Positions 42,702 to 51,497 of a stretch of 64,000 nt of DNA are shown here, one piece after another. The notes under the pieces are model-generated. The model was not told the DNA's origin. It saw nothing but the letters and a program-made list of their open reading frames with translations, and made no database searches. The stretch is from Bradyrhizobium manausense (lineage in GTDB: Bacteria; Pseudomonadota; Alphaproteobacteria; Rhizobiales; Xanthobacteraceae). The stretch spans positions 186,001 through 250,000 of the forward strand of contig NZ_JAFCJI010000001.1 of assembly GCF_018131105.1 (NCBI RefSeq). The letters are read 5' to 3'. A program made the position numbers and the translations under genes. How positions within the stretch are numbered: the first letter of the stretch is position 1; every line of letters starts with the position of its first letter.

Positions 42702-43873
42702 TTGACAACCCGCAGATGCGGCGCGTTCGGCGATACGCTGCCCGCCGAGGTTTCCCTCGAAGGGCTGGCGGCAACGTCGAGCTGCGTCAAGTAAGGATCA
42801 GGCTTAACAGGCGCGTCGGCTTCCCAGAAGATATCAAACTGTCCCTGCGGATTGGATACGGCAAGCCGCGGTGTAAGGACGCAATGGTTGTTGCCGCCGT
42901 CGATCCAGACTGGTCCTTGCGGCGAATTGTATCGATAGCCGGCTGCGGCGCGTCGCACCTCGGCGATGTCGGACGTGCCCGCGCGTTGCAATGCACGCGC
43001 CAGCAAGTAGACCGCGACATAAGCGGACTGCCCATCGACGGAGGGGCTGCCGTCGCCGCCATAGCGCGCCTTCCAGCGCGCCACAAAGGAGCGGTTCTCG
43101 GCCAGATGTATGCTTTCGAAGTAAGCCGACGACGTGATGCAGCCGGCCGATGCCGGTCCGACGATCGCGAGTTCCGGCTCGCAGATGCTGCAACTCAACA
43201 TCGGGATGTCCAGCCCTGCAGCCTTGGTGCCGGCGTGGAAGGCGCGGATGAAATCGTAACTGGAGCTTCCGACCAGCGTGTTGAACACGATCGGCGGCTT
43301 CTTGCGGACGATCTCGTCGACGATGTGTCCGACGGCGCTTTCGCCGAGTTCGAGCAGCCGTTCGGCGATGATGTGGCCATCTGCTGCGCTCACCAATTCC
43401 CGCGTGACGCGGTTGGTTTCCCACGTCCAGACGTAGTTGGAGCCGACGCAGAATATTTCCCGCGACAGATTGTCGAGGACATAACGGATGAGCGGCAGGA
43501 CATTGTGATTGGGCGATGCGCCGACATAGATGACGTTGTCCGAGCACTCGAAGCCTTCGTAGCGGGCGGGATACCAGAGCAGTCGATCGGTGCGCTCCAC
43601 GATCGGCAGCACTTGTTTGCGCGATGCTGACGTGTAGCAGCCGATGATGTGCTCGACGCCCACGTTGCGGATGAGGTCGTCACAGACGGTGTGATATTCG
43701 GACACGATGCCGCGGGGGTCGCGGACGTGAGCAGTGATCGAAAATTCGAACTCGGCCTGGTTGTTGATCTCGTCGACCGCCATCATGGCGCTCTTGAGAA
43801 TTTCCCGGCCCATGGCTTGATAAGGCCCGGACTGAGAACAGATAATGCCAACGGGAACAGACGGTTTTGTCAT
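42698..43873 (-). CDS. Amide sensor protein (AmiC-like, periplasmic-binding fold)
   Basis: This 391-residue protein has the type I periplasmic binding fold of urea/amide binders: GIICSQSGPYQAMGREIL, IIGCYTSASRKQVLPIVER, LWYPARYEGFE and YVGASPNHNVLPL. It has no signal peptide when started at ATG 43873 (MTKPSVP), so it is cytoplasmic, as AmiC is. AmiC binds amides and releases the antiterminator AmiR. The neighbouring ANTAR gene, coupled by a four-base overlap, makes the pair clear. The C-terminal 30 residues are variable. Confidence 0.85.
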   Translation of the reverse strand: MTKPSVPVGIICSQSGPYQAMGREILKSAMMAVDEINNQAEFEFSITAHVRDPRGIVSEYHTVCDDLIRNVGVEHIIGCYTSASRKQVLPIVERTDRLLWYPARYEGFECSDNVIYVGASPNHNVLPLIRYVLDNLSREIFCVGSNYVWTWETNRVTRELVSAADGHIIAERLLELGESAVGHIVDEIVRKKPPIVFNTLVGSSSYDFIRAFHAGTKAAGLDIPMLSCSICEPELAIVGPASAGCITSSAYFESIHLAENRSFVARWKARYGGDGSPSVDGQSAYVAVYLLARALQRAGTSDIAEVRRAAAGYRYNSPQGPVWIDGGNNHCVLTPRLAVSNPQGQFDIFWEADAPVKPDPYLTQLDVAASPSRETSAGSVSPNAPHLRVVK

Positions 43874-44131
43874 CGACGACTTTCGGCAGCACAACACTGA
43901 GATGAAATCATCATCGCCAATGATAGCGCAAGTGGCTTGCCGATTTGCTGCGCAGCACTCTCGAAATTTAGGCAGACAGCATCGTTGACAACGGGATAGG
44001 CAGTTACTTAGACTTTTCTCCTACGGGGACTCCTATCGAACCTCGCGTGCGTCGATCTGGCCGATGACGTCCAGCTCTTTGTACTAAGTGCTTCGTTCGA
44101 TTTCGGACCCTAAGCGACAGATCATAGCCGC

Positions 44132-44143
44132 GGCATTTGAGCC
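44132..44143 (+). promoter_or_regulatory. Candidate ANTAR-type hexaloop hairpin overlapping the terminator
   Basis: GGC-ATTTGA-GCC forms a small hairpin with a six-base loop beginning with A. Its 3' arm shares bases 44142-44143 with the terminator's 5' arm, so the two folds would exclude each other. The stem is short and loop position 4 is T, where ANTAR targets normally have G, so this is a weak candidate. Confidence 0.25.
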
Positions 44144-44181
44144 ATTCGTCACCTCATTCGGGAGGGACGGGTGGCTTTTTT
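44142..44181 (+). terminator. Intrinsic terminator in the amidase leader (attenuator)
   Basis: CCATTCGTC (44142-44150) pairs with GACGGGTGG (44166-44174), including two G-U pairs. An inner CCTC/GAGG helix closes the hexaloop ATTCGG, and C plus TTTTTT follow. It lies about 100 bases before the amidase start and on the same strand, in a 408-base leader without any gene. That position suits attenuation relieved by the AmiR-like protein. Confidence 0.75.
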
Positions 44182-44281
44182 CGTTTGCCGCCAGAGACAA
44201 GCTTGCGATGCGTCCGCGTCGCCAGATCGGTGACGCATGCGCGGGGACGAGTGTGTCGCATCGCGCGGGAGGATAAGAACG

Positions 44282-45682
44282 ATGGTGGCAACAGATCTTC
44301 ATTATCTCGGACTCGTCGATGTCGGACGGAAGATCCAGGCCAAGGAGCTGTCGCCGGTCGAAGCGACCAAGGCGATGCTCGGGCGGATCGAGAAGCTCGA
44401 CGGCAAACTCAAGAGCTTTGCTTGCGTGATGGCCGACTCGGCGCTCGCGGAAGCGGCGGCGGCTGAGAAGGAGATCGCGTCCGGCAAGATCAGGGGCCCG
44501 CTGCACGGCGTGCCGGTGGCGGTGAAGGATCTCTGCTGGGCCAAGGGCGCGCCTGCCGCGCACGGCATGACGATCCATCGCGATTTCCGCCCGGCCGAAG
44601 ACGCCACGGTGGTCGCACGGCTGAAGGATGCCGGCGCGGTCATCCTCGGCAAGCTGCAGCAGACCGAAGGCGCCTACGCCGATCATCATCCGAAGATCGA
44701 TCCGCCGAAGAATCCGTGGAACGCGGATCTCTGGCCCGGCGCATCCTCCAGCGGCTCGGGCGTCGCGACCGCCGCTGGCCTCTGCTTCGGCTCGCTCGGC
44801 ACCGACACGGGCGGATCAATCCGGTTTCCGTCCGCGGCCAACGGAGTCACCGGGCTCAAACCGACCTGGGGACGCGTGAGCCGTTACGGCGCATTCGAAC
44901 TTGCTGCGACGCTGGACCACATCGGCCCGATGGCGCGAAGCGCGGTCGATTGCGGCGCCATCCTCGGTGTGATCGCGGGGCAGGATCCCAAGGACACGAC
45001 ATCGGTTCCGTTGACCGTGCCCAATTATCTCGCGGGCCTGACCGGCGATCTGCGTGGCGTCACGGTCGGCGTCGACCGGCGCTGGACCAGTGAAGGCACT
45101 GACGGTGATGCGGCGAGGGTGCTGAGCGAGGGATTGCGTGTTGCGGCGGATCTCGGCGCGAAGATCAAGGAAGTCAATTTCCCCGATCCCAAGGCGGTCA
45201 TCGACGACTGGTTTCCGCTCTGCGGCATCGAGGTCGCTGTCGCGCATGAGGAGACTTATCCGGCACGCAAGGACGAATATGGTCCTGCGCTCGCGGGCCT
45301 GCTCGACCTCGGCCGGCAGCAATCCGGCATGGACTATCAGAAGATCGTGCTCCGGCGCGAAGCGTTTCGCGGAGCAGTGCGTGTGCTGCTCGAGTCGGTC
45401 GATCTCCTCGCGGTTCCTGCGCAGGCCTTTGCAGCGCCGACCCTCGCCAAGATGGCGGCGCTCGGCGAGGACGCCTCGCTGATCGCAGGCCTGCTTCGCT
45501 TCACGTGCCCGTTCGACATGACGGGAAGTCCGACCGTGACGTTGCCGGGTGGCTTCGCGGCGAATGGCGGTCCGGTCGGCTTCCAGTTCGTCGGCCGTCA
45601 TTTCGACGAAGCCGGCCTCGTGCGCGCGGGCGATGCGTTCCAGCGCGTCACCGACTGGCACAAGCGTCATCCCGGGATCTGA
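44282..45682 (+). CDS. Amidase (amidase-signature family)
   Basis: This 466-residue enzyme hydrolyses amides to carboxylate and ammonia by a Ser-cisSer-Lys triad. Lys82 lies in GVPVAVKDLCW. The cis-Ser is in GASSSGSGVAT (about 156-157) and the nucleophile is Ser179 in GTDTGGSIRFPS. The length is typical. I chose ATG 44282 with GGGAGGA upstream. It is the first gene of the amide operon and closely resembles the amidase at 52352. The physiological amide is unknown; a short aliphatic amide is suggested by the neighbours. Confidence 0.92.
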   Translation: MVATDLHYLGLVDVGRKIQAKELSPVEATKAMLGRIEKLDGKLKSFACVMADSALAEAAAAEKEIASGKIRGPLHGVPVAVKDLCWAKGAPAAHGMTIHRDFRPAEDATVVARLKDAGAVILGKLQQTEGAYADHHPKIDPPKNPWNADLWPGASSSGSGVATAAGLCFGSLGTDTGGSIRFPSAANGVTGLKPTWGRVSRYGAFELAATLDHIGPMARSAVDCGAILGVIAGQDPKDTTSVPLTVPNYLAGLTGDLRGVTVGVDRRWTSEGTDGDAARVLSEGLRVAADLGAKIKEVNFPDPKAVIDDWFPLCGIEVAVAHEETYPARKDEYGPALAGLLDLGRQQSGMDYQKIVLRREAFRGAVRVLLESVDLLAVPAQAFAAPTLAKMAALGEDASLIAGLLRFTCPFDMTGSPTVTLPGGFAANGGPVGFQFVGRHFDEAGLVRAGDAFQRVTDWHKRHPGI

Positions 45683-45699
45683 GTTGAGGAGCTGTTCAT

Positions 45700-46698
45700 A
45701 TGTCAGCAGAAGACTGGTTGAAGACATCCATCATGGCCAAGCGCGCGGTCTCCAAAGGGGCGACCGGCACGACCCATAGTCTGACGATCGAACAGCAGGG
45801 CGGCTTCCATTACGTCTACGGTCCCTATGCCAAGCCGACCCTATCGATCGACCCCGGCGGGGTGGTCGTGGTCGAGACAGAAGACGCCTTCGGCGGCGTG
45901 CTCACCAAGGAGAGCGACAGCCCCACCGCCAAATTGAATTTTCCCTTTCTCAATCCGCAATGCGGGCCGATCGCGGTGAAGGGCGCCAAGAAAGGCGATT
46001 GCCTTGCGGTCTACATACGCGACGTCGAAACCCGTGGCGAGCAGCCGGCCGGCACGACCTGCATCATTCCGGAGTTCGGCGGGCTAGTCGGAACAAGCTC
46101 GACGGCGCTTCTCAACCCGCCGCTGCGGGAGCGCGTGAAGAAGCTGCATGTCGACAGGAACGGTATCCGCTGGAACGACAAGCTCACGCTGCCCTACGAA
46201 CCGTTCATCGGCACCATCGGTGTCTCGCCGGAGATCGAGGCGATCTCCTCACTGCAGCCGGACTATCACGGCGGCAACATGGATCTGCCCGACGTCGCGC
46301 CCGGCGCGATCATCTATTTCCCGGTGCATACCGATGGCGGGATGCTCTACGTCGGTGACTGCCACGCAACGCAAGGCGACGGCGAGCTTTCCGGCGTAGC
46401 GCTGGAGCAGCGCGCGACCGTCACACTGCAGGTCGACCTGATCAAGAACTGGAGCTTCGCCTGGCCCCGGCTCGAGACCAAGGACTTCATCATGACGATC
46501 GGTAGCGCGCGTCCGCTCGAGGACGCTGCCCGCATCGCCTATCGCGAACTCGTGCGGTGGATGGCGGCCGATTACGGCTTCGACGAGATCGACGCCTACA
46601 TGCTGCTCAGCCAGGCCGGCCGCATGCGTCTCGGCAACATGGTCGACCCCAAATACACGATGGGAGCATCGATCCTGAAGAACTACCTCAAGCCATGA
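45700..46698 (+). CDS. Acetamidase/formamidase family protein
   Basis: This 332-residue protein belongs to the FmdA/AmdA-type family, unrelated to amidase-signature enzymes. Motifs include VETEDAFGGVL, NPQCGPIAV, GGNMDLPDVAPGAIIYFPVHTDGGMLYVGDCHATQGDGELSG (in pieces) and the ending SQAGRMRLGNMVDPKYTMGA. The GDCHATQGDGE metal-binding motif is intact. It likely hydrolyses formamide or acetamide. It begins 17 bases after the first amidase gene, in one operon. Confidence 0.9.
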   Translation: MSAEDWLKTSIMAKRAVSKGATGTTHSLTIEQQGGFHYVYGPYAKPTLSIDPGGVVVVETEDAFGGVLTKESDSPTAKLNFPFLNPQCGPIAVKGAKKGDCLAVYIRDVETRGEQPAGTTCIIPEFGGLVGTSSTALLNPPLRERVKKLHVDRNGIRWNDKLTLPYEPFIGTIGVSPEIEAISSLQPDYHGGNMDLPDVAPGAIIYFPVHTDGGMLYVGDCHATQGDGELSGVALEQRATVTLQVDLIKNWSFAWPRLETKDFIMTIGSARPLEDAARIAYRELVRWMAADYGFDEIDAYMLLSQAGRMRLGNMVDPKYTMGASILKNYLKP

Positions 46699-46732
46699 CA
46701 TCCAGCCGTTTTCAATAACAAGGAACATCACC

Positions 46733-47974
46733 ATGAATTCGAGACGAAAGTTAGGAATGGTTTTGCTCGGCGCCATGCTCGGTACGGCGGCGGCGGTGAG
46801 CGTTGCACGGGCCGCGGAGCCTCAGTTGAAGGTGGGGCTGCTCGAGGACGTGTCCGGCGACCTCGCCTTCATGGGCATGCCGAAGCTGCACGGCTCGCAG
46901 CTGGCCGTCGAGGAGATCAACAAGAGTGGCGGCATTCTGGGGCGGCAGATCGAGTTGATCCATCTCGATCCGCAGGGCGATAATGCCCGTTACCAGGAGT
47001 TCGGCCGGCGTCTGCTCAATCGCGACAAGGTGGATGTGCTGATCGGCGGCATCACCTCGGCCTCGCGCGAGGCGCTGCGCCCGATCGTCGACCGCACCTC
47101 GACGCCGTACTTCTACACCAACCAGTACGAGGGCGGCGTCTGCGACGCCAGCATGATCAGCATGGGCGCGGTGCCCGAACAGCAGTTCTCGACGCTGATT
47201 CCCTGGATGGTCGAAAAGTTCGGCAAGAAGGTCTATGTCATCGCCGCCGATTACAATTTCGGCCAGATCTCGGCGGAGTGGAATCGCAAGATCATGAAGG
47301 ATCTCGGCGGCGAGGTCGTCGGCGAGGAGTTCATCCCGCTCGGTGTGTCGCAGTTCGCGCAGACCATCCAGAACATCCAGAAGGCGAAGCCGGACTGGTT
47401 GCTGACGATCAACGTCGGTGCCGCCCAGGATTCGTTCTTCGAGCAGGCGGCCGCCGCCAACCTCAACCTGCCGATGGGCTCGTCGATCAAGATCATGCTC
47501 GGTTTCGAGCACAAGCGGTTCAAGCCGCCGGCGCTCAACAACATGCACGCGACCGCCAACTGGTTCGAGGAAATCGATACGCCGGAAGCGAATGACTTCA
47601 AGAAGCGCTGGCACGCAAAGTTCCCGGATGAGCTCTATATCAATGACATGGGCTACAATGCCTATAACGCGCTCTACATGTACAAGGCGCTGGTCGAGAA
47701 GGCGAAGTCGACCAAGCTCGAGGACATGCGCAAGGTGATCGCGACCGGCGATGCCTGCATCGACGCTCCCGAAGGCAAGGTCTGCATCGACCCGAAGAGC
47801 CAGCACACGTCGCACCGCATGCGCCTGATCTCGGTCGGACCCAAGCACGAGGTGACTGTGGAGAAGGACTACGGGGTGATCCAGCCATACTGGCTCGGCC
47901 AGATCGGCTGCGACCTCACCAAGAAGAACGACAAGGATCAGTACACGCCGAGTCATCTCCCTAACAAGTCATGA
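46733..47974 (+). CDS. Urea/amide-type ABC transporter substrate-binding protein
   Basis: This 413-residue precursor has a Sec signal peptide ending near ARA-AE (about residue 28). It has the branched-chain/urea type binding fold: VGLLEDVSGDLAFMGMPKLHG, VEEINKSGGILGRQIELI, IGGITSASREALRPIVDR and FYTNQYEGG. It resembles FmdD/UrtA-type binders of small amides, in line with the amidase genes on both sides. It delivers the ligand to the two permeases downstream. Confidence 0.9.
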   Translation: MNSRRKLGMVLLGAMLGTAAAVSVARAAEPQLKVGLLEDVSGDLAFMGMPKLHGSQLAVEEINKSGGILGRQIELIHLDPQGDNARYQEFGRRLLNRDKVDVLIGGITSASREALRPIVDRTSTPYFYTNQYEGGVCDASMISMGAVPEQQFSTLIPWMVEKFGKKVYVIAADYNFGQISAEWNRKIMKDLGGEVVGEEFIPLGVSQFAQTIQNIQKAKPDWLLTINVGAAQDSFFEQAAAANLNLPMGSSIKIMLGFEHKRFKPPALNNMHATANWFEEIDTPEANDFKKRWHAKFPDELYINDMGYNAYNALYMYKALVEKAKSTKLEDMRKVIATGDACIDAPEGKVCIDPKSQHTSHRMRLISVGPKHEVTVEKDYGVIQPYWLGQIGCDLTKKNDKDQYTPSHLPNKS

Positions 47975-48029
47975 CGTCTGGCGGGTACGGATCTTGCTCG
48001 TCTTTGATGTCACGATCTTGAACAAGGCC

Positions 48030-48051
48030 GGCGCCGCAACGATGCGGCGTC
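48030..48051 (+). other. Intercistronic stem-loop after the binding-protein gene
   Basis: GGCGCCGCA and TGCGGCGTC form a 9-bp stem with one G-U pair around the loop ACGA, with no T-run after it. It lies between the binding-protein and permease genes, where such hairpins commonly stabilise the upstream message so that more binding protein than permease is made. Confidence 0.55.
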
Positions 48052-48072
48052 GGGATCGGCAAGGGGATCAAG

Positions 48073-48939
48073 ATGTCGGCTGAAGTCTTCTCGGTATTCT
48101 ATCAGTTCGCCGACGTGTTTGCGTTCCTCATTCTCTCGGCCGCAGGCCTCGCCATCGTGTTCGGCATGATGGGCGTCATCAACATGGCGCATGGTGAGTT
48201 CATCATGTGCGGCGCCTATGTCACGGTCGGCCTGGTGAACCTGGGCGTGCCGCTCGCGATTGCCCAGATCGTGGCTGCTGTGACAGCGGGACTCATTGGT
48301 GTCGTCGTCGAGTTCCTGGTCGTGCGACGCTTCTACAAGCGGCCGCTGGATTCACTGCTCGCGACCTGGGGCCTGAGCCTCATCGTGACGCAGTCGATGC
48401 TCCTGATCGTCGGCTCCGCTGTGCGAGGCATCGGGACACCGGAGGGAAGCTTTGCAATCGGCGGCTATACGTTCTCGACCTATCGCCTGGTGCTGTTCGG
48501 TTGCGCGGTGGCCGTGCTGGCCGGCCTCTACATCATCTTCATGAAGACACGGTTCGGCGTGATCGCCCGCGCGACCATGCAGAACGCCGCGATGGCGAAG
48601 GCGCTCGGCGCGCGCACCGGCCGCATCTATGCCATCAGCTTCGGGATCGGCACCGGCCTCGCCGGTCTCTGCGGGGCGCTGTACGCGCCGACCATGACGC
48701 TGATTCCGACCATGGGAGCGACCTTCGTGGTCGAGAGCTTCGTGACCGTCGTGATCGGAGGAGCGAACGTGCTGCTTGGAACGGCGCCGGCTGCGGTGTT
48801 CCTGGCGATGATCCGAATGGCGCTGAATGCGAGCTACGGCCAGATTATCGGGCAGATCGGCATGCTGGTGGCCGTCATCCTGATCATCCGCGTCCTGCCC
48901 GAAGGGCTCTCCAGCGTGCTGGTTCGGCGTGGGCGCTAA
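48073..48939 (+). CDS. Branched-chain amino acid/urea-type ABC permease (LivH type)
   Basis: This 288-residue membrane protein has eight or so spans and the family motifs LAIVFGMMGVINMAHGEFIMCGAY, MQNAAMAKALGARTGRIY and FVVESFVTVVIGGANVLLGT. It forms the membrane pore with the next gene product. It starts 98 bases after the binding-protein gene, separated by a stem-loop. Confidence 0.92.
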   Translation: MSAEVFSVFYQFADVFAFLILSAAGLAIVFGMMGVINMAHGEFIMCGAYVTVGLVNLGVPLAIAQIVAAVTAGLIGVVVEFLVVRRFYKRPLDSLLATWGLSLIVTQSMLLIVGSAVRGIGTPEGSFAIGGYTFSTYRLVLFGCAVAVLAGLYIIFMKTRFGVIARATMQNAAMAKALGARTGRIYAISFGIGTGLAGLCGALYAPTMTLIPTMGATFVVESFVTVVIGGANVLLGTAPAAVFLAMIRMALNASYGQIIGQIGMLVAVILIIRVLPEGLSSVLVRRGR

Positions 48940-48948
48940 GGGGAATCC

Positions 48949-50022
48949 GTGATGTTCAAGCTGCTGGAAGGCCCACAGACGCTCGGACGCGGCAAGATAT
49001 TCTGGTCGTGCTTCCTGATCGTGCTGGTAGGGGCGCTGACCTATCCATTGTTCGCGGACTCTTACGACGTCGGCAATTTCGCCTATTTCCTGATCTGGAT
49101 CTTCATGGCGCTCGGCCTCTGCCTGATGTGGGGCTATGGCGGCATGCTGTCGTTCGGCCAGACCTTGTTCTTCGGCATTGCCGGTTACGGCTATGGCGTG
49201 CTCGCGATCAACATGGGCGGTGGCACGGCAACGATCGCGGCGCTCGTGCTGTCCGTCGTTTTCGCGATGATCGCGGCGGCCATCCTCGGCTATTTCATGA
49301 TCTGGGGCGGCATCAACGGCATCTTCTTCGGCATCGTGACGCTGTCCGCGACGTTGGTTCTGGCCTTCTTCCTCGGCCAGACGGCCGGACCGGAATGGCA
49401 TATCGGCCCGGCACGGCTGAACGGTTTCAACGGCATGAAGGGTATGGACCCGTTGACCGTGGGCGACTTCTATATCGAGGGGTCAGCGCTCTACTACGTC
49501 ATGGTCGCGCTGATCGTGATCGTCTATCTGGCGCTGCGCATGCTGGTGAATTCGGGCATCGGCAACGTCATCGTGGCGACGCGCGAGAATCCGCAGCGGG
49601 CGGAGATGCTGGGCTATGATGTCCGAAAATATCAGTTGCTGACCTTCGTGATCGGCAGCGGCCTCGCTGGCTTGAGCGGCGCGCTGTACACGTCCTGGGG
49701 GCAGTTCATCACGCCGTCCAGCGTCGGCTTGCCGGCGGCTGCGATGCCGATCGTATGGGTGGCCTTCTCCGGCCGCAGCGATCTGACCGCGACGCTGGTC
49801 GGGTCGTTCCTGCTGCTGTTCGGCTTCCAGACCATTACGGTCTATAGCCAGCAGGCCGCGCTGGTGCTGATGGGCGGGCTGCTGCTCGCCACGGTGATGC
49901 TGGCACCGCAGGGCTTTGTGCTCGGCATCGGCAAGTTCGTCGCGGACCGATGGCACGGACGACGCCGGAATAACGTTGCCATCATGGCGGAAGCCGGCCG
50001 CCTGCAGTCGGAAAAGTCCTGA
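48949..50022 (+). CDS. Branched-chain amino acid/urea-type ABC permease (LivM type)
   Basis: This 357-residue membrane protein has about nine spans, with LMWGYGGMLSFGQTLFFGIAGYGYG near the N-terminus and the permease loop VATRENPQRAEMLGYDVRKYQLL. It starts at GTG 48949 or ATG 48952 after AAGGGGAA, nine bases after the LivH-type gene. It belongs to the amide transporter. Confidence 0.92.
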   Translation: MMFKLLEGPQTLGRGKIFWSCFLIVLVGALTYPLFADSYDVGNFAYFLIWIFMALGLCLMWGYGGMLSFGQTLFFGIAGYGYGVLAINMGGGTATIAALVLSVVFAMIAAAILGYFMIWGGINGIFFGIVTLSATLVLAFFLGQTAGPEWHIGPARLNGFNGMKGMDPLTVGDFYIEGSALYYVMVALIVIVYLALRMLVNSGIGNVIVATRENPQRAEMLGYDVRKYQLLTFVIGSGLAGLSGALYTSWGQFITPSSVGLPAAAMPIVWVAFSGRSDLTATLVGSFLLLFGFQTITVYSQQAALVLMGGLLLATVMLAPQGFVLGIGKFVADRWHGRRRNNVAIMAEAGRLQSEKS

Positions 50023-50024
50023 TC

Positions 50025-50744
50025 ATGGCGCTGGTCGAAGTCAAAGGCGTCTCCAAGCGGTTCGGTGGATTGACCGCCGTCTCCGGTGTCGACCTTACGG
50101 TCAACGCCGGCGAGGTTCATTGCCTGATCGGGCCAAATGGCGCCGGCAAGAGCACGCTGTTCAAGCTGATCGTGGGTCTCTATCCCCCGACCGAGGGCAG
50201 CATCCTGTTCGGCACTGTCGATATCACCAAGGAGCGTCCCTACGCGCGCGTGCAGCGAGGCATGAGCATCAAGATGCAGGCGCCGAGCGTGTTCAAGGAG
50301 CTCCCGGTCCGGCAGAACATCCAGACGGCGCTGCAGGATCGCGTGTCGGGCGCGGAACGCGTCGCCGAGGAAGATCGCCTGCTGACGCTGCTCAATCTCG
50401 CGGCGGAGAGCGGCAAGCTCGCGGGCGCGCTGTCGCACGGCCAGCAGCAATGGCTCGAGATCGGGATGGCGCTGGCGTTGAAGCCGCAACTCCTGCTGCT
50501 GGACGAACCGACGGCCGGAATGTCGCCTGAGGAAACCTTCAAGACCGGCGAACTGATCAAGTCGTTCAATGCCGATGGTATGACGGTGCTGGTCGTCGAG
50601 CACGACATGGCTTTCGTCCGTCAGGTCGCCCAGCGCGTCACGGTGCTGCATCTCGGCAAGATCTTCGCGCGCGGCGATCTCGGAAGCATCCTGCAGGACG
50701 AGAAGGTCGCGGAAATCTATCTCGGTAAAACCCATGCTCACTAA
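50025..50744 (+). CDS. ABC transporter ATP-binding protein (LivG/UrtD type)
   Basis: This 239-residue ATPase has Walker A GPNGAGKS, a Q-loop near IKMQAPSVFKEL, the signature LSHGQQQWLEI, Walker B LLLLDEPTAGM and the switch VVEHD. LSHGQQQ in place of LSGGQ is the form found in the urea transporter subgroup (UrtD). It starts two bases after the LivM-type gene. It energises uptake with the next ATPase. Confidence 0.93.
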   Translation: MALVEVKGVSKRFGGLTAVSGVDLTVNAGEVHCLIGPNGAGKSTLFKLIVGLYPPTEGSILFGTVDITKERPYARVQRGMSIKMQAPSVFKELPVRQNIQTALQDRVSGAERVAEEDRLLTLLNLAAESGKLAGALSHGQQQWLEIGMALALKPQLLLLDEPTAGMSPEETFKTGELIKSFNADGMTVLVVEHDMAFVRQVAQRVTVLHLGKIFARGDLGSILQDEKVAEIYLGKTHAH

Positions 50745-51459
50745 ACCCAATCCCGCCGGTCGGATTCTGGACGTCTCGGAATTGTGGGCCGGATATGGCG
50801 CGACGCCGATCCTGCAGGGTGTCACCATGTCGGTCTCGCGCGGCGAGATCGTCGGCGTGATCGGCCGCAACGGCGTCGGCAAGTCGACCCTGATGCGCTG
50901 CCTGATCGGCCTGCTGCAGACATGGCGCGGCACAATCAGCTTCATGGAGCAGGACGTCACGAAGCTCGAGGCCGATGCGCGGGCGAGGGCGGGATTCGGC
51001 TACATCCCGCAAGGGCGTGACGTGTTTCCGCAGATGACCGTTGAAGAGAACCTTCAGGTCGGGGAGCTGATCGGCGGTCCCGGCGGCAAGAAGCTGCCGG
51101 AGCTCGTCTATGAGTATTTCCCGCGGCTGAAGGAACGCCGCCGGCAGGCGGCAGGCACCATGTCGGGCGGCGAGCAGCAACAGCTTGCCATCGGCCGCGC
51201 GCTGGTCGGCAATCCATCCCTGATGATTCTGGACGAGCCGTCCGAAGGCATCCAGCCCTCGATCGTCCAACACATCTGCGAGGCGCTGAGATCGTTCCGC
51301 AACGAGCTCGGAACCACGATCATCTTCGTCGAGCAGAACCTCGATACGATCCTGGCGATCGCCGAGCGCTGTTACATCATGGAGAAGGGCAAGATCACGC
51401 AGTCGCTGGCGGGCGACGAAGTCAACGAGGACAATGTTCGCGAGCAGCTCCTGCTCTGA
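50734..51459 (+). CDS. ABC transporter ATP-binding protein (LivF/UrtE type)
   Basis: This 241-residue ATPase has Walker A GRNGVGKST, FGYIPQGRDVFPQMTVEENL (Q-loop), the signature MSGGEQQQLAIGRAL, Walker B SLMILDEPSEGIQP and the switch IFVEQN. These are typical of LivF/UrtE. Its start overlaps the LivG-type gene by 11 bases. The subunit set (binder, two permeases, two ATPases) is complete. Confidence 0.93.
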   Translation: MLTKPNPAGRILDVSELWAGYGATPILQGVTMSVSRGEIVGVIGRNGVGKSTLMRCLIGLLQTWRGTISFMEQDVTKLEADARARAGFGYIPQGRDVFPQMTVEENLQVGELIGGPGGKKLPELVYEYFPRLKERRRQAAGTMSGGEQQQLAIGRALVGNPSLMILDEPSEGIQPSIVQHICEALRSFRNELGTTIIFVEQNLDTILAIAERCYIMEKGKITQSLAGDEVNEDNVREQLLL

Positions 51460-51497
51460 GCGGTCGCTCGCGTTTTCAAGTCGTCAAAAGGGAGGGA

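Noticed and set aside
43933-43950. A sigma-54-like element (TGGC ... TTGCT) in the amidase/amiC divergent region
   Set aside because: Eleven bases lie between GG and GC instead of the required ten, and no sigma-54 activator is nearby.
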